The notes beneath the pieces were generated by a model. That model was not told the origin of the DNA. It made no database searches and saw only the letters and a program-made list of their open reading frames with translations. A stretch of 64,000 nt of DNA from Gilliamella sp. WF3-4. GTDB taxonomy: Bacteria; Pseudomonadota; Gammaproteobacteria; Enterobacterales; Orbaceae. This document shows positions 36,605 through 49,365 of this stretch, piece after piece (position 1 is the first letter of the stretch; every line of letters starts with the position of its first letter). Where the stretch lies: the NCBI RefSeq assembly GCF_001690275.1, contig NZ_LZGW01000038.1, positions 1 through 64,000 on the forward strand, read 5' to 3'. Both the position numbers and the translations under genes were made by a program.

Positions 36605-36907
36605 TTAGTTATCTGAGTTTAGTAAAATATTTTCTAACCATTTTTTGAATTCTGGAGTTGCCTCTTTAAGGCTATTTGATCCCCTAGTTACTGTTGCAAT
36701 CCCAATTTTAAGTTGCTCTTTGAGCTGGCGCTGATTGGTTGAACCATCAAGTAATGAATGTATAATTTTAACGCGAGTAATTAAAGCGTCGCGTTCATCA
36801 GCCGTCATTAATAACTTTAATATATCAAGTGAATAACCATCGTTAAATGCTTGGTGTAATAGTTCAACGGTTTGTTTCCATTCTTTAGTTTTCATTGTAA
36901 TCACCAT
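36605..36907 (-). CDS. trpR: Trp operon repressor TrpR
   Basis: The protein has Met-Thr-Ala-Asp-Glu-Arg-Asp-Ala-Leu, Arg-Gln-Leu-Lys-Glu-Gln-Leu and the reading helix Gly-Ile-Ala-Thr-Val-Thr-Arg-Gly-Ser-Asn-Ser-Leu-Lys. These identify TrpR, which represses tryptophan genes with bound L-Trp. The slt stop and this ATG form a TAATG junction, as in coupled genes; ATG 36895 is an alternative start with a GGTG site. The slt-trpR order matches Escherichia coli. Confidence 0.93.
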   Translation of the reverse strand: MVITMKTKEWKQTVELLHQAFNDGYSLDILKLLMTADERDALITRVKIIHSLLDGSTNQRQLKEQLKIGIATVTRGSNSLKEATPEFKKWLENILLNSDN

Positions 36908-38862
36908 TAATATTGTTGATTAAATTCATTGGGATTAAGAATATTGACATCTTTCTTTCCTAAGATTGTTTGATAAATATAATCATATACCAATACGTTT
37001 TTTACGTAATTACGTGTCTCTGTAAACGGTATGCTTTCAATAAATGCGACTGCGTCAAGTTTACCATTACTGTTATTAAGCCATTTTTTTACACGATTAG
37101 GGCCAGCATTATAAGCTGCTGAAGATAATATACGATTATTACTATTTTGTAGGTAAACGGTATTTAGGTAAGAAGTGCCTAATTCTATATTGGTTTTAGG
37201 ATCAAACAATTGTGCCGATGAGACATAAGTCACTGTATCTACTTTTTTAGCTGTTTCTTTTGCTGTCGCTGGCATTAATTGCATTAACCCGCGAGCACCA
37301 GCCGGCGATTTGGCGGTGCTATTAAGAGCACTTTCTTGACGAGATATCGCTAAAGCATAAGAAAGCGGAATACTTTTATTTTTTAATGCATTGTTATATA
37401 AGTCTTTATACATAACGGGTAAACGTTCCGTCCAGTTATTCCAAAGCTTGCCAACAATGGTTGCTTGAATGCTAAGATCCCCCCATCCTTTTTGTAAGGC
37501 ATATTGAGATAATGTTAAGTATTCACTTTTATTTGTTTGGTGATTCAACATATAACGCCATTCGTTACTTAATTCTGATACCATACCAAAATAACGTAAT
37601 TCGTTAATTCTTTTTACATAAGGTTGATTGTCATATTTGGCTTTTAATGTTGATATTTCTGCTTGTGTAATCTTTGGCGATTGGTTTTTAAGTAAATAAG
37701 GTTGGTTAAGTGTTTGTGCACTTATCATGCCATAAAACCCACGTTTGTTTGTGAGCGCTTGTAAAATTTTATTAGCTTCATTTGTTTGTTTATTATTGAG
37801 TAATACTCGAGCTTGCCAGTATTGCCATTCTTCTTTTAATTGATCTTCTGGTGATAATTGCGCTAGCCAATAGGCAATATCAGAAAAGTTATAGGTATCT
37901 ATGGCAAGGCGGATACGCTTTTCGACCAATGCCGTATCATGATATTTAGTAATATAGCTATCACGCCATTTTATTTGTTCATTAGTAGCGGAATCTTTAA
38001 AGTAGCTGTTGGCTAAACTCTTTTGTAATTCAGCTTGCTCTATTTCAGTTAACGCCTGCTGTTTAACTAATTTTGGCAATAACAATGCAGCTAAATTCAT
38101 ATCAGTTTTTACTAAGCGAGGGAATGATGCTAAGACTACTTTTTTAGTGAAGGTGCTAGCTTTAATATTTTTTGAAAAATCCTCTAACTTTTTGGGATTA
38201 TCAAGTACAGCGAGTAAATTGATTTTAGTTGTTTTGTTGTTGTCATCAAGTAGGTTCGTTAAATATTTGGCCAATTTTAAATTATTTGCTTCAATAGCAA
38301 GTTCAATGCGTAATAGTATTAAATTAGCTGTTCGTTTACCTGCTTGAGTCCAAGCGTTGATTAATGGATCACATGCAGAAGGAAGCTCTTTGCCAGTCTT
38401 CCAAAATGATTCGGTAGTACTAAAGGTAGCTTGGTTATTTCCTTGTTGTAGTAATGCATACTGATAGCGACAATTAGAGAGAATAGAATTATCTTTTGGA
38501 AAAGAAACGATTGAATTCCAGTCTTGACGAGAACTTAGTTCTGTTAGATAAGATTGTATTAGTGAGTCTGTTAATGGAAAGTCCTTATATTGGTTAACAA
38601 AGTCACTTACCATTTCAGGTGAAACCAATTTGATATTTTTTTGAAAAAACTGTACAGCAGCATAAGGATATAATGGATAATTTTTTATGCTAGAAAGCAA
38701 TATTTGTTGGTCTTCAAAATTAAGCGATTGATAGGAATTAAGCCATTTTTGATAATGTTCTCGTTGCTCCTTTTGCGACCTGTCTGCGTAAACACTACCT
38801 GTGTAAATACTACATGTACAAAGTAGGCATATTATCAAAAAATAACGTAATACTAATTTCAT
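36907..38862 (-). CDS. slt: Soluble lytic murein transglycosylase Slt
   Basis: A signal peptide (cleaved near Val-Tyr-Ala-Asp) precedes a long helical superhelix (about residues 30-450) and a C-terminal lysozyme-like domain with Ser-Arg-Gln-Glu-Ser-Ala-Leu-Asn, where Glu is catalytic, then Gly-Ala-Arg-Gly-Leu-Met-Gln-Leu-Met-Pro-Ala-Thr. It cleaves peptidoglycan strands to anhydro-muropeptides in the periplasm. At 651 residues it is full length, and it is coupled to trpR. Confidence 0.94.
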   Translation of the reverse strand: MKLVLRYFLIICLLCTCSIYTGSVYADRSQKEQREHYQKWLNSYQSLNFEDQQILLSSIKNYPLYPYAAVQFFQKNIKLVSPEMVSDFVNQYKDFPLTDSLIQSYLTELSSRQDWNSIVSFPKDNSILSNCRYQYALLQQGNNQATFSTTESFWKTGKELPSACDPLINAWTQAGKRTANLILLRIELAIEANNLKLAKYLTNLLDDNNKTTKINLLAVLDNPKKLEDFSKNIKASTFTKKVVLASFPRLVKTDMNLAALLLPKLVKQQALTEIEQAELQKSLANSYFKDSATNEQIKWRDSYITKYHDTALVEKRIRLAIDTYNFSDIAYWLAQLSPEDQLKEEWQYWQARVLLNNKQTNEANKILQALTNKRGFYGMISAQTLNQPYLLKNQSPKITQAEISTLKAKYDNQPYVKRINELRYFGMVSELSNEWRYMLNHQTNKSEYLTLSQYALQKGWGDLSIQATIVGKLWNNWTERLPVMYKDLYNNALKNKSIPLSYALAISRQESALNSTAKSPAGARGLMQLMPATAKETAKKVDTVTYVSSAQLFDPKTNIELGTSYLNTVYLQNSNNRILSSAAYNAGPNRVKKWLNNSNGKLDAVAFIESIPFTETRNYVKNVLVYDYIYQTILGKKDVNILNPNEFNQQY

Positions 38863-38964
38863 CCCTTAACTCCTATATTAATTTAGTTCGTTAGATTAGC
38901 ATATTCTGTTACGATTCGTCGATAATCAACTAACGGCTTAATTCCTACTAAAATACTCAACTAA

Positions 38965-38996
38965 ATACTTGACTAAATTAAACGGATATATACAAT
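38965..38996 (+). promoter_or_regulatory. iscR promoter with overlapping IscR type 1 site
   Basis: ATACTTGACTAAATT followed by AAACGGATAT (38965-38989) fits the 25-base IscR type 1 consensus (ATA-N3-GACT ... GTAT-like). TTGACT at 38969 and TACAAT at 38991 give a promoter with 16-base spacing, so bound holo-IscR would cover the -35. A similar half-site starts 12 bases upstream at 38953. The ATG of iscR lies 29 bases after the -10. Confidence 0.65.
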
Positions 38997-39024
38997 AAAG
39001 CGATAACGCATAGGGGAATGATTA

Positions 39025-39480
39025 ATGAAATTGACATCAAAAGGACGATATGCGGTGACAGCAATGCTTGATGTTGCATTACATGCTGATTCAGGGCCTG
39101 TATCACTTGCAGAGATTTCAGAACGTCAAGAAATTTCACTTTCTTATCTTGAACAATTGTTTGCTCGTTTACGTAAAAATGGCTTAGTACAGAGTGTTAG
39201 AGGTCCTGGTGGCGGTTATATATTGAGTCGCTCTATGGATCAAATTGCGATTAGCTCAATTGTTAAAGCTGTTGATGAGACAGTGCATGCAACAAAATGC
39301 CATGGGCAAGATGGATGCCAAGGTGGTGTGAGATGTTTAACTCACACATTGTGGAATGAACTAAGTGAGCGGATTGAGGACTTTTTAACTAGCATTACGT
39401 TAAGTGAATTGGTTAATGATAAAGAAGTTAAAGCCGTTGCTAGCCGACAAAGTAATATACAACACGTTCAGATCAATTAA
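39025..39480 (+). CDS. iscR: Iron-sulfur cluster regulator IscR
   Basis: This Rrf2-family regulator has the winged helix ([10 protein letters not shown]) and three cluster Cys in Lys-Cys-His-Gly-Gln-Asp-Gly-Cys and Arg-Cys-Leu-Thr-His. With a 2Fe-2S cluster it represses the isc operon; without it, it activates other genes. At 151 residues it is normal. GGGGAATG precedes the ATG; the operator overlaps its promoter. Confidence 0.95.
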   Translation: MKLTSKGRYAVTAMLDVALHADSGPVSLAEISERQEISLSYLEQLFARLRKNGLVQSVRGPGGGYILSRSMDQIAISSIVKAVDETVHATKCHGQDGCQGGVRCLTHTLWNELSERIEDFLTSITLSELVNDKEVKAVASRQSNIQHVQIN

Positions 39481-39518
39481 TAAAAATAGAATATAGAATT
39501 TGTCATTGGGAGTGATTA

Positions 39519-40733
39519 ATGAAACTACCTATTTATATGGATTATGCAGCGACAACCCCTGTTGATCCTCGAGTTGCTGAAAAAATGATGCAGTATTTAA
39601 CCCTTGATGGGGTTTTTGGTAACCCAGCATCTCGTTCTCATAAATTTGGTTGGCAAGCGGAAGAAGCAGTTGATATTGCTCGCAATCAAATTGCTGATCT
39701 TATTGGTGCTGATTCACGAGAAATTGTTTTTACATCTGGTGCAACCGAGGCGGATAATTTAGCGATCAAAGGCGCTGCTCATTTTAATCAAGCAAAAGGT
39801 AAGCACATTATTACTTGTAAAACTGAGCACAAAGCTGTGCTTGATACTTGTCGCCAGCTTGAGCGAGAAGGTTATGAAGTAACTTATTTAGCACCGGAAT
39901 CTAATGGTATTCTTGATCTAGATAAGCTTGTTGCTGCAATGCGTAGTGATACAACTGTTGTATCTATTATGCATGTTAATAATGAAACTGGTGTTATTCA
40001 AGACATCGAGAAAATTGGTGAAATGTGCCGTGAACGGGGCATTGTCTTTCATGTTGATGCAACACAATCTGTAGGTAAATTACCCATTGATGTGGCCAAG
40101 TTAAAAGTTGATTTAATGTCATTTTCTGGTCATAAGATTTATGGCCCAAAAGGAATTGGTGGACTTTATGTAAGACGTAAACCTCGTGTGCGAATTGAAG
40201 CGCAAATGCATGGCGGTGGTCATGAGCGCGGTATGCGCTCAGGCACGTTACCTGTGCACCAAATTGTCGGCATGGGTGAAGCGTACCATATAGCCAAAGA
40301 AGAAATGGCAGCTGAAATGCCTCGCCTTTTAGCGCTAAAAAATCGTTTATGGAATGGGTTAAAAGATATCGAAGAAGTTTACCTTAATGGTTCTTTAGAA
40401 CACAGTGTTCCAAATATTTTAAATGTGAGTTTTGCATATATTGAAGGTGAATCGCTTATGATGGCTTTAAAGGATTTAGCGGTTTCATCTGGCTCGGCGT
40501 GTACATCTGCGAGCTTAGAGCCTTCTTATGTGCTACGTGCATTAGGGCTCAATGATGAGCTTGCACATAGCTCAATTCGTTTTTCATTGGGTCGATTTAG
40601 TACTGAAGAAGAAGTGGACTATGTGATTAAATTAATTAAAAATTCTATTGATAAATTAAGAGATTTATCGCCACTTTGGGAAATGTTTAAAGATGGTGTT
40701 GATTTAACAAAAATTAAATGGTCAGCCCATTAA
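39519..40733 (+). CDS. iscS: Cysteine desulfurase IscS
   Basis: The 404-residue PLP enzyme has Met-Asp-Tyr-Ala-Ala-Thr-Thr-Pro at the start, Ser-Gly-His-Lys-Ile-Tyr-Gly-Pro-Lys with the PLP Lys, and the flexible loop Ser-Gly-Ser-Ala-Cys-Thr-Ser-Ala with the reactive Cys. It takes sulfur from cysteine for IscU, thiamine and tRNA thiolation. Family length and order in the operon are standard. Confidence 0.96.
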   Translation: MKLPIYMDYAATTPVDPRVAEKMMQYLTLDGVFGNPASRSHKFGWQAEEAVDIARNQIADLIGADSREIVFTSGATEADNLAIKGAAHFNQAKGKHIITCKTEHKAVLDTCRQLEREGYEVTYLAPESNGILDLDKLVAAMRSDTTVVSIMHVNNETGVIQDIEKIGEMCRERGIVFHVDATQSVGKLPIDVAKLKVDLMSFSGHKIYGPKGIGGLYVRRKPRVRIEAQMHGGGHERGMRSGTLPVHQIVGMGEAYHIAKEEMAAEMPRLLALKNRLWNGLKDIEEVYLNGSLEHSVPNILNVSFAYIEGESLMMALKDLAVSSGSACTSASLEPSYVLRALGLNDELAHSSIRFSLGRFSTEEEVDYVIKLIKNSIDKLRDLSPLWEMFKDGVDLTKIKWSAH

Positions 40734-40748
40734 TATTAGGAGCAAATT

Positions 40749-41135
40749 ATGGCATACAGTGAAAAAGTTGTTGATCATTATGAAAACCCTCGTAATGTAG
40801 GTTCTTTTGATCAAAATGATCCTAATGTCGGTAGTGGCATGGTTGGGGCGCCTGCGTGTGGCGATGTAATGCGTTTACAAATCAAAGTGAATGATAATGG
40901 CATTATTGAGGACGCTAAGTTTAAAACCTATGGTTGTGGTAGCGCAATTGCATCAAGCTCTTTAGTAACCGAATGGATTAAAGGTAAATCATTAGATGAG
41001 GCCGAAGCGATTAAAAATACGGATATTGCTGAAGAGTTGGCTTTACCGCCTGTTAAAATTCACTGCTCGATCTTAGCCGAAGATGCGATTAAAGCAGCAA
41101 TCGATGACTATAAAACGAAAAAAGGACAACGTTAA
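40749..41135 (+). CDS. iscU: Iron-sulfur scaffold IscU
   Basis: The cluster-binding residues are visible: Pro-Ala-Cys-Gly-Asp, Tyr-Gly-Cys-Gly-Ser-Ala, Lys-Ile-His-Cys-Ser. The HscA-binding motif Leu-Pro-Pro-Val-Lys is also intact at residues 98-102. The 128-residue scaffold builds clusters with IscS and passes them via HscBA. Its stop overlaps the iscA ATG as TAATG. Confidence 0.96.
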   Translation: MAYSEKVVDHYENPRNVGSFDQNDPNVGSGMVGAPACGDVMRLQIKVNDNGIIEDAKFKTYGCGSAIASSSLVTEWIKGKSLDEAEAIKNTDIAEELALPPVKIHCSILAEDAIKAAIDDYKTKKGQR

Positions 41136-41458
41136 TGGCAATCACATTGACTAATAGCGCTGCTGATCGTGTTCAAGCTTTTCTGGCTAATCGTGGAAAA
41201 GGTGTTGGATTACGATTAGGTGTTAAAACATCCGGTTGCTCAGGTATGGCCTATGTTTTAGAGTTTGCCGATGTGATTAATGATGATGATAGTGTTTTTG
41301 AAGATAAACATGTCAAAGTTATCGTGGATAAAAAGAGCTTAGTTTATATTGATGGTACTGAACTTGATTTTGTTAAAGAAGGATTAAATGAAGGTTTCAA
41401 GTTTAATAATCCTAATACAAAGCACGAATGCGGTTGTGGCGAAAGCTTTAATGTGTAG
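41135..41458 (+). CDS. iscA: Iron-sulfur carrier IscA
   Basis: The A-type carrier signature is complete: Lys-Thr-Ser-Gly-Cys-Ser-Gly near residue 35 and Cys-Gly-Cys-Gly near 99-102. IscA passes clusters from IscU to targets, above all 4Fe-4S enzymes under aerobic conditions. The start overlaps the iscU stop, so translation is coupled. It has 107 residues. Confidence 0.95.
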   Translation: MAITLTNSAADRVQAFLANRGKGVGLRLGVKTSGCSGMAYVLEFADVINDDDSVFEDKHVKVIVDKKSLVYIDGTELDFVKEGLNEGFKFNNPNTKHECGCGESFNV

Positions 41459-41469
41459 TTGGACTAGTT

Positions 41470-42003
41470 ATGGTTAATTACTTCGAGCTATTCAATTTAC
41501 CACCTCAATTACCGGTGGATGTAGCGCTGTTAACAACTCACTATCAGCAGTTACAACGGCAATACCATCCAGACAATTTTGCTGTTGCAACCGATAGTGA
41601 TAAAGTGGCAATTGTGCAAAAATCAGCAGCGATTAATGATGGTTATCAAATCTTAAAAAATCCAATTAAAGCTGCGGAATATTATCTATCTTTGCAAGGT
41701 TTTGATGTTGCCACAGAAAAAAATATCATTCATGATGCCGATTTTTTAATGGAGCAATTTGCTTTACGTGAGAAGCTTGATAGTATTGAAAACCAAGCTA
41801 ATTTTCAAGCATTAGATGACTTTCATAAAGAAATTATCGAACGTGAAAAAATGGTATATAACCAACTATTACAACTCATAGTAAAACAAGACATAGTAAA
41901 ACAAGATTGGCAAAGTGCGCTTAATCAAATCTATAAGCTTCGTTATCTAGCTCGATTGATTGAACAAATCGAAAAGTTACAAGACAAACAATTTGATTTA
42001 TAA
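41470..42003 (+). CDS. hscB: Co-chaperone HscB
   Basis: The N-terminal J domain has Gln-Tyr-His-Pro-Asp, the His-Pro-Asp that stimulates HscA ATPase. The C-terminal three-helix domain binds IscU. The protein (177 residues) is typical. It lies between iscA and hscA, 11 bases after iscA. Confidence 0.94.
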   Translation: MVNYFELFNLPPQLPVDVALLTTHYQQLQRQYHPDNFAVATDSDKVAIVQKSAAINDGYQILKNPIKAAEYYLSLQGFDVATEKNIIHDADFLMEQFALREKLDSIENQANFQALDDFHKEIIEREKMVYNQLLQLIVKQDIVKQDWQSALNQIYKLRYLARLIEQIEKLQDKQFDL

Positions 42004-42039
42004 TTTACGATAAGTGATGAATCAATAGAGATAGATTAA

Positions 42040-43899
42040 ATGGTATTATTACAAATTAGTGAACCAGGACAAACACCAATGCCACATCAGCGTCGCATTG
42101 CAGTGGGTATCGATCTTGGTACAACTAATTCACTCGTAGCAACGGTTCGTAGTGGGCAAGCCGAGGTTTTACCCGATTTGCAAGGTGATTCATTGTTGCC
42201 ATCGGTTGTACATTACGGCGTTGATCATGATGATAACCCTGTTATTACCATTGGTAAATATGCCAAATCCAATGCTATAAATGATCCTCAAAATACGGTT
42301 AGTTCTGTTAAACGATTAATGGGCAGAAGTTTAGCAGATATAGAACAATCCCATTTTCCTTATACCTTTTCGCAAACAGAAAGTGGTGTCCCGTTATTAA
42401 ATCTGCCTAATGGTCAGGTCAATCCAGTACAAGTCTCTGCTGATATCTTGATTGCACTCGCCGAACGAGCAAGAGAAAGTTTAAACGGTGAAATTGATGG
42501 TGCTGTGATAACTGTGCCAGCTTACTTTGATGATGCCCAAAGACAAGCAACTAAAGATGCAGCAAAATTAGCTGGTTTACATGTGCTTCGCTTATTAAAT
42601 GAACCAACTGCCGCCGCCATTGCTTATGGCTTAGATTCTAAAAAAGAAGGGGTCATTGCTGTTTATGATTTAGGTGGCGGAACTTTTGATATTTCGATTC
42701 TTCGCCTAAATAAAGGCGTTTTTGAAGTGCTAGCAACCAGCGGTGATTCTGCTCTTGGTGGCGATGATTTTGATAGGTTGCTTGCTGATTATATAAAAAA
42801 GGAATTTGGATTAACCGATAATATAGATCCTATTATTAATCAAAATATTAGTAATCAAGCGACGGATATAAAAATATTACTGAGCAATGAAGATGCTGCT
42901 ATATTTACACTTAATAATCAATCATTAACTATTACTCGTCAGCATTTTCAACAATTAATAGAGTCATTAGTTAAACGCACTTTGGCTGTTTGCCGTCGGG
43001 CGTTAAAAGATGCGCAAATAGGCGTGGATGAAGTGCTTGAAGTCGTTATGGTTGGTGGTTCTACTCGCGTACCGTTAGTAAGAGAATTAGTTGGTGATTA
43101 TTTTAAAACCCAGCCGTTAACGTCTATTGATCCAGATAAAGTTGTTGCTGTTGGAGCTGCCATTCAAGCGGATATATTAGTAGGGAATAAATCTGATTCT
43201 GATATGTTGCTACTTGACGTTATTCCATTGTCTTTAGGGATTGAAACTATGGGGGAATTGGTCGAAAAGATTATTCCTCGTAATAGCACTATTCCATGTG
43301 CAAGAGCGCAAGAATTTACCACTTTTAAAGATGGTCAAACAGCCATGATGATTCATGTTTTGCAAGGTGAGCGTGAAAGTGTTGCCGACTGTCGCTCCTT
43401 AGCTCGGTTTACGTTAAGGGGAATTCCTGCTATGCCTGCTGGTGGTGCACATATACGGGTGACTTTTCAAGTTGATGCCGATGGTTTATTAAGTGTTACA
43501 GCGATGGAAAAATCAACTGGTGTAGAAGCTACAATTCAAGTTAAGCCCTCTTACGGTCTGACCGATAAAGAGATTGCGACCATGATTCAAGATTCAATTA
43601 GTCATGCACAGCAAGATAAACAAGCCAGAATGCTTGCTGAAAAAAGAGTTGAAGCAGCACGCGTGCTAGAGAGTTTACAAGGCGCTTTAGACAAAGATGC
43701 TGATTTATTAAACGATAGCGAACTTAGCCAAATTTTAGTCGCTCAGCGCCAATTGCAAATAGCACGCGAGTCAGATGATAGTGATGCAATTGAAAAGCAC
43801 ATTAAAATTGTTGATAGTGTGACACAAGATTTTGCCGCTAGACGAATGGATAGGTCAATCCATCGTGCCTTAGCTGGCCATAAAGTTGATGATATTTAA
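42040..43899 (+). CDS. hscA: Hsp70-type chaperone HscA
   Basis: The nucleotide-binding domain shows Gly-Ile-Asp-Leu-Gly-Thr-Thr-Asn-Ser, Leu-Leu-Asn-Glu-Pro-Thr-Ala-Ala-Ala and [10 protein letters not shown]. The substrate domain follows from about residue 385. HscA frees clusters from IscU using ATP. Length 619 is typical. It is 14 bases before fdx. Confidence 0.95.
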   Translation: MVLLQISEPGQTPMPHQRRIAVGIDLGTTNSLVATVRSGQAEVLPDLQGDSLLPSVVHYGVDHDDNPVITIGKYAKSNAINDPQNTVSSVKRLMGRSLADIEQSHFPYTFSQTESGVPLLNLPNGQVNPVQVSADILIALAERARESLNGEIDGAVITVPAYFDDAQRQATKDAAKLAGLHVLRLLNEPTAAAIAYGLDSKKEGVIAVYDLGGGTFDISILRLNKGVFEVLATSGDSALGGDDFDRLLADYIKKEFGLTDNIDPIINQNISNQATDIKILLSNEDAAIFTLNNQSLTITRQHFQQLIESLVKRTLAVCRRALKDAQIGVDEVLEVVMVGGSTRVPLVRELVGDYFKTQPLTSIDPDKVVAVGAAIQADILVGNKSDSDMLLLDVIPLSLGIETMGELVEKIIPRNSTIPCARAQEFTTFKDGQTAMMIHVLQGERESVADCRSLARFTLRGIPAMPAGGAHIRVTFQVDADGLLSVTAMEKSTGVEATIQVKPSYGLTDKEIATMIQDSISHAQQDKQARMLAEKRVEAARVLESLQGALDKDADLLNDSELSQILVAQRQLQIARESDDSDAIEKHIKIVDSVTQDFAARRMDRSIHRALAGHKVDDI

Positions 43900-43913
43900 C
43901 TAACGAGATTATT

Positions 43914-44252
43914 ATGCCAAAAATTACTTTTTTACCCAATGCCGATCTTTGCCCTGAAGGAAAAACTGTTGAAGCGCAGGAAGGTGAATCTATTTTAGAC
44001 GTGGCATTGCGCAATGATATTGAAATCGAGCATGCTTGTGAGATGTCTTGTGCTTGTTCTACATGTCACTGTATTGTTCGTAAAGGGTTCGAGTCACTAG
44101 AGGAAAGTGATGAGCAAGAAGATGATATGTTAGATAAAGCCTGGGGAGTTGAGCCTCATAGCCGTTTAAGTTGTCAAGCTCGTGTAGCGAATGAAGATCT
44201 AGAAGTCGAAATTCCAAGATATAGCCTTAATCACGCCAAAGAAGATCATTAA
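43914..44252 (+). CDS. fdx: 2Fe-2S ferredoxin of the isc system
   Basis: The 112-residue ferredoxin has the cluster Cys pattern Cys-Glu-Met-Ser-Cys-Ala-Cys-Ser-Thr-Cys followed by Cys-Gln near residue 86. It supplies electrons for cluster assembly on IscU. It is the last isc gene here: the iscX gene that follows fdx in Escherichia coli is missing, and the S10 operon leader starts instead. Confidence 0.95.
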   Translation: MPKITFLPNADLCPEGKTVEAQEGESILDVALRNDIEIEHACEMSCACSTCHCIVRKGFESLEESDEQEDDMLDKAWGVEPHSRLSCQARVANEDLEVEIPRYSLNHAKEDH

Positions 44253-44395
44253 TTAATAGTCAGAATGATTACCTATCTATAATTTGATGTAAAGAATAAT
44301 ATTAAGCTTGGTGATTCGTTTTAAATTTCATAATTTTGAACCGATAATCAAGCGAACAGCCATATCTTTCGATTCTAAATATCTGTATTTATTTC
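44253..44395. other. Spacer between isc and S10 operons
   Basis: This gap together with the promoter and leader that follow it spans 371 bases to rpsJ. This part shows no gene and no strong terminator for the isc transcript. I see nothing in it beyond AT-rich sequence. Confidence 0.4.
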
Positions 44396-44424
44396 TTGCC
44401 GTTAGTTAATTAACAGAGTATAAT
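44396..44424 (+). promoter_or_regulatory. S10 operon promoter
   Basis: TTGCCG at 44396-44401 and a perfect TATAAT at 44419-44424 are separated by 17 bases. A leader of about 190 bases to the rpsJ ATG follows, as in Escherichia coli, where this leader carries L4 control. Confidence 0.8.
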
Positions 44425-44548
44425 CAGCCCACTTTGTTTATTGCCTTTATATAAACAAATGATGAAAAGATATAATTTCTACAACAGAAAATAGCTAATT
44501 ATATCGACAATACTCCCGATTTGGGGGTTACGAAAAAGAACGGATTAC

Positions 44549-44582
44549 ACTCTCCTGTCAATCGAAACAGGGAAAGAGGAGT
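44549..44582 (+). promoter_or_regulatory. S10 leader hairpin, candidate L4 regulatory structure
   Basis: CTCT and CCTGT pair with ACAGG and AGAG/GAGT downstream to form a bulged stem around CAATCGAA, 42 bases before the rpsJ ATG. Position and shape are like the last hairpin of the Escherichia coli S10 leader, where L4 stops its own operon. The match to a known family was not tested. Confidence 0.5.
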
Positions 44583-44608
44583 AGTCTTTTGTTATAACTT
44601 TTAAATAA

Positions 44609-44935
<327 letters not shown>

Positions 44936-44966
44936 TCCTAGGCTGAATGATTGAGAGGTCGAAACA

Positions 44967-45593
44967 ATGATTGGTTTAATCGGTCGTAAAGTAGGAATGA
45001 CACGAATCTTCACTGAAGAGGGTGTTTCTATTCCTGTCACCGTAGTAGAAGTTCAAAGTAATCGTATTACTCAAGTTAAAACCCTTGAGAATGATGGTTA
45101 TCAAGCTATTCAGGTTACTACTGGCAGTAAAAAAGCAAGCCGCGTAAATAAACCTGAAGCAGGTCATTTCGCTAAGGCTGGCGTTGAAGCTGGTCGTGGT
45201 CTATGGGAATTCCGTTTTGAAGAAGGTGAATTTACTGTAGGTCAAAGTATTAACGTTGATATTTTTACTGACGTTAAAAAAGTTGATGTTACTGGAACAT
45301 CTAAAGGTAAAGGTTTTGCTGGCGTGACTAAACGTTGGAATTTCCGTACTCAAGATGCGACTCATGGTAACTCTTTGGCACACCGTGGTCATGGCTCTAT
45401 CGGTCAAAACCAAACTCCGGGTAAAGTGTTTAAAGGTCGTAAAATGGCAGGTCACTTAGGTAATGAACGTGTAACAGTTCAAAACTTAGATATTGTGCGT
45501 GTTGATGCAGAACGTAACCTTTTATTAATTAAAGGTGCAGTTCCTGGTGCAATCAATAGTGACGTAATTGTTAAACCGGCAATCAAGGCTTAA
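44967..45593 (+). CDS. rplC: 50S ribosomal protein L3
   Basis: [11 protein letters not shown] at the start and the Gly-Gln-Asn-Gln-Thr-Pro-Gly-Lys-Val loop, whose Gln is methylated by PrmB in relatives, identify L3. It is an early assembly protein reaching toward the peptidyl-transferase centre. It has 208 residues; GAGAGG precedes the ATG. Confidence 0.97.
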   Translation: MIGLIGRKVGMTRIFTEEGVSIPVTVVEVQSNRITQVKTLENDGYQAIQVTTGSKKASRVNKPEAGHFAKAGVEAGRGLWEFRFEEGEFTVGQSINVDIFTDVKKVDVTGTSKGKGFAGVTKRWNFRTQDATHGNSLAHRGHGSIGQNQTPGKVFKGRKMAGHLGNERVTVQNLDIVRVDAERNLLLIKGAVPGAINSDVIVKPAIKA

Positions 45594-45609
45594 CGTCGAG
45601 GAGATAGAG

Positions 45610-46212
45610 ATGGAATTAGTAGTAAGAGACGCGCAAGCGCTTTCTGTTTCCGAAACTACCTTCGGACGTGAGTTTAATGAAGCGTTAGTTCACCAAGTAG
45701 TTGTTGCTTATGCATCTGCTGCTCGTCAAGGCTCACGCGCACAAAAAACTCGTGCAGAAATCGCTGGTTCAGGTAAAAAACCATGGCGTCAAAAAGGCAC
45801 TGGTCGTGCTCGTTCAGGTTCTATTAAGAGCCCAATTTGGCGTAGTGGTGGTGTAACATTTGCAGCAAAACCACAAGATCATAGCCAAAAAGTTAACCGT
45901 AAAATGTATCGTGGTGCATTAAAGAGTATTTTCTCTGAATTAGTGCGTCAAGAACGTTTAGTTGTGGTTGAAACATTTACTGTTGAAGCACCTAAGACTA
46001 AATTATTAACTCAGAAATTGAATGATATGAATCTTAATGATGTTCTTATTATCGCTTCTGAAGTTGATGAAAATCTTTTCTTAGCAGCACGTAACTTGCA
46101 TAAAGTTGATGTGCGTGATGTAGCAGGTATTGATCCAGTTAGTTTGATTGCATTTGACAAAGTGGTTATCACTGTTGATGCCGTTAAACAAGTAGAGGAG
46201 ATGTTAGCATGA
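45610..46212 (+). CDS. rplD: 50S ribosomal protein L4
   Basis: The frame is open upstream, but ATG 45610 with GAGGAG before it and the Met-Glu-Leu-Val-Val-Arg-Asp start gives the normal 200 residues. The long basic loop ([12 protein letters not shown]) lines the exit tunnel. In enteric relatives L4 represses its own operon through the leader. It overlaps rplW as ATGA. Confidence 0.97.
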   Translation: MELVVRDAQALSVSETTFGREFNEALVHQVVVAYASAARQGSRAQKTRAEIAGSGKKPWRQKGTGRARSGSIKSPIWRSGGVTFAAKPQDHSQKVNRKMYRGALKSIFSELVRQERLVVVETFTVEAPKTKLLTQKLNDMNLNDVLIIASEVDENLFLAARNLHKVDVRDVAGIDPVSLIAFDKVVITVDAVKQVEEMLA

Positions 46213-46511
46213 TTCGTGAAGAGCGTCTGCTTAAAGTCCTGCGAGCACCACATGTTTCTGAAAAAGCATCTATTTCAATGGAAAAAACAAATACATTAGT
46301 ATTGAAAGTTGCTAAAGATGCTACTAAGAGAGAGATTAAAGCCGCAGTTGAACAACTATTTGAAGTTAAAGTAGATGACGTTAATACACTTGTTGTTAAA
46401 GGCAAAGTTAAACGTCGTGGTCAACAAATCGGTCGCCGTAGCGACTGGAAAAAAGCTTACGTTACTTTAGCAGAAGGTCAAAATTTAGACCTTGCTGGCG
46501 TCGCTGAGTAA
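46209..46511 (+). CDS. rplW: 50S ribosomal protein L23
   Basis: The 100-residue protein has [10 protein letters not shown] and the [14 protein letters not shown] tail. L23 sits at the tunnel exit and binds trigger factor and SRP. The ATG overlaps the rplD stop, so translation is coupled. Confidence 0.97.
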   Translation: MIREERLLKVLRAPHVSEKASISMEKTNTLVLKVAKDATKREIKAAVEQLFEVKVDDVNTLVVKGKVKRRGQQIGRRSDWKKAYVTLAEGQNLDLAGVAE

Positions 46512-47354
<843 letters not shown>

Positions 47355-47358
47355 TTAA

Positions 47359-47652
<294 letters not shown>

Positions 47653-47656
47653 GTAG

Positions 47657-47998
<342 letters not shown>

Positions 47999-48012
47999 GC
48001 TGGAGAATAGCA

Positions 48013-48750
48013 ATGGGTCAAAAAGTAAATCCAAATGGTATCCGATTAGGCATTGTCAAGCCTTGGACATCTACATGGTATTCGGGTACAAAGACATTCG
48101 CTGATAATTTAGAAAGTGATTTTAGAGTGCGTGAATTCTTAAATAAAGAATTAGCTCAAGCGTCAATCTCTAAAATTGTGATCGACCGTTCAGCAGAAAC
48201 TAACGTTCGAATTACTATTCACACCGCTCGTCCAGGGATTGTGATTGGTAAAAAAGGTGAGGACGTTGAAAAATTACGTAATGCCGTAGCTTCTATTGTC
48301 AATAAATATAAAGACAAAAAAGAGAAGCGTGATGTTGCGGTACAAATTAATATTGCAGAAGTTCGCAAACCAGAACTTGATGCAAAATTAGTTGCTGACA
48401 GCATTACTTCTCAGTTAGAACGCCGTGTTATGTTCCGTCGCGCTATGAAACGTGCGGTACAAAACGCAATGAAAGCGGGTGCTAAAGGTATCAAAGTTGA
48501 AGTAAGTGGTCGTTTAGGCGGCGCTGAAATTGCTCGCAGTGAGTGGTACCGTGAAGGTCGTGTGCCTTTACATACCTTACGAGCTGATATCGACTATGGA
48601 TTGTCTGAAGCATTAACTACCTATGGTATTATTGGTGTTAAAGTGTGGATCTTCAAAGGTGAGATCCTTGGTGGTATGGCTGCCGTTGAACAAGCAGAAA
48701 AACAACCTGCTGCTCAACCGAAAAAGCAGCGCAAAGGCCGAAAACAATAA
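48013..48750 (+). CDS. rpsC: 30S ribosomal protein S3
   Basis: The KH domain [12 protein letters not shown] and the Gly-Gln-Lys-Val-Asn-Pro start identify S3, part of the mRNA entry helicase. At 245 residues it is about a dozen longer than the Escherichia coli protein, due to a Gln/Lys-rich tail. It lies 14 bases after rplV. Confidence 0.97.
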   Translation: MGQKVNPNGIRLGIVKPWTSTWYSGTKTFADNLESDFRVREFLNKELAQASISKIVIDRSAETNVRITIHTARPGIVIGKKGEDVEKLRNAVASIVNKYKDKKEKRDVAVQINIAEVRKPELDAKLVADSITSQLERRVMFRRAMKRAVQNAMKAGAKGIKVEVSGRLGGAEIARSEWYREGRVPLHTLRADIDYGLSEALTTYGIIGVKVWIFKGEILGGMAAVEQAEKQPAAQPKKQRKGRKQ

Positions 48751-49173
<423 letters not shown>

Positions 49174-49365
49174 ATGAAAGCAAAAGAGCTACGCGAAAAA
49201 AGCGTTGAAGAGTTAAATACTGAACTTCTTAATTTATTACGTGAGCAATTTAACTTACGTATGCAATTAACTGGAGGTCAGTTAACACAGACTCATATGT
49301 TAAAACAAGTGCGTCGTAATATTGCACGTGTTAAAACGTTATTAACTGAGAAGGCGGGTGCGTAA
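49174..49365 (+). CDS. rpmC: 50S ribosomal protein L29
   Basis: The 63-residue helical protein has Met-Lys-Ala-Lys-Glu-Leu-Arg-Glu-Lys and Glu-Gln-Phe-Asn-Leu-Arg-Met-Gln. It sits near the tunnel exit. It abuts both rplP and rpsQ, so the three are translationally linked. Confidence 0.97.
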   Translation: MKAKELREKSVEELNTELLNLLREQFNLRMQLTGGQLTQTHMLKQVRRNIARVKTLLTEKAGA

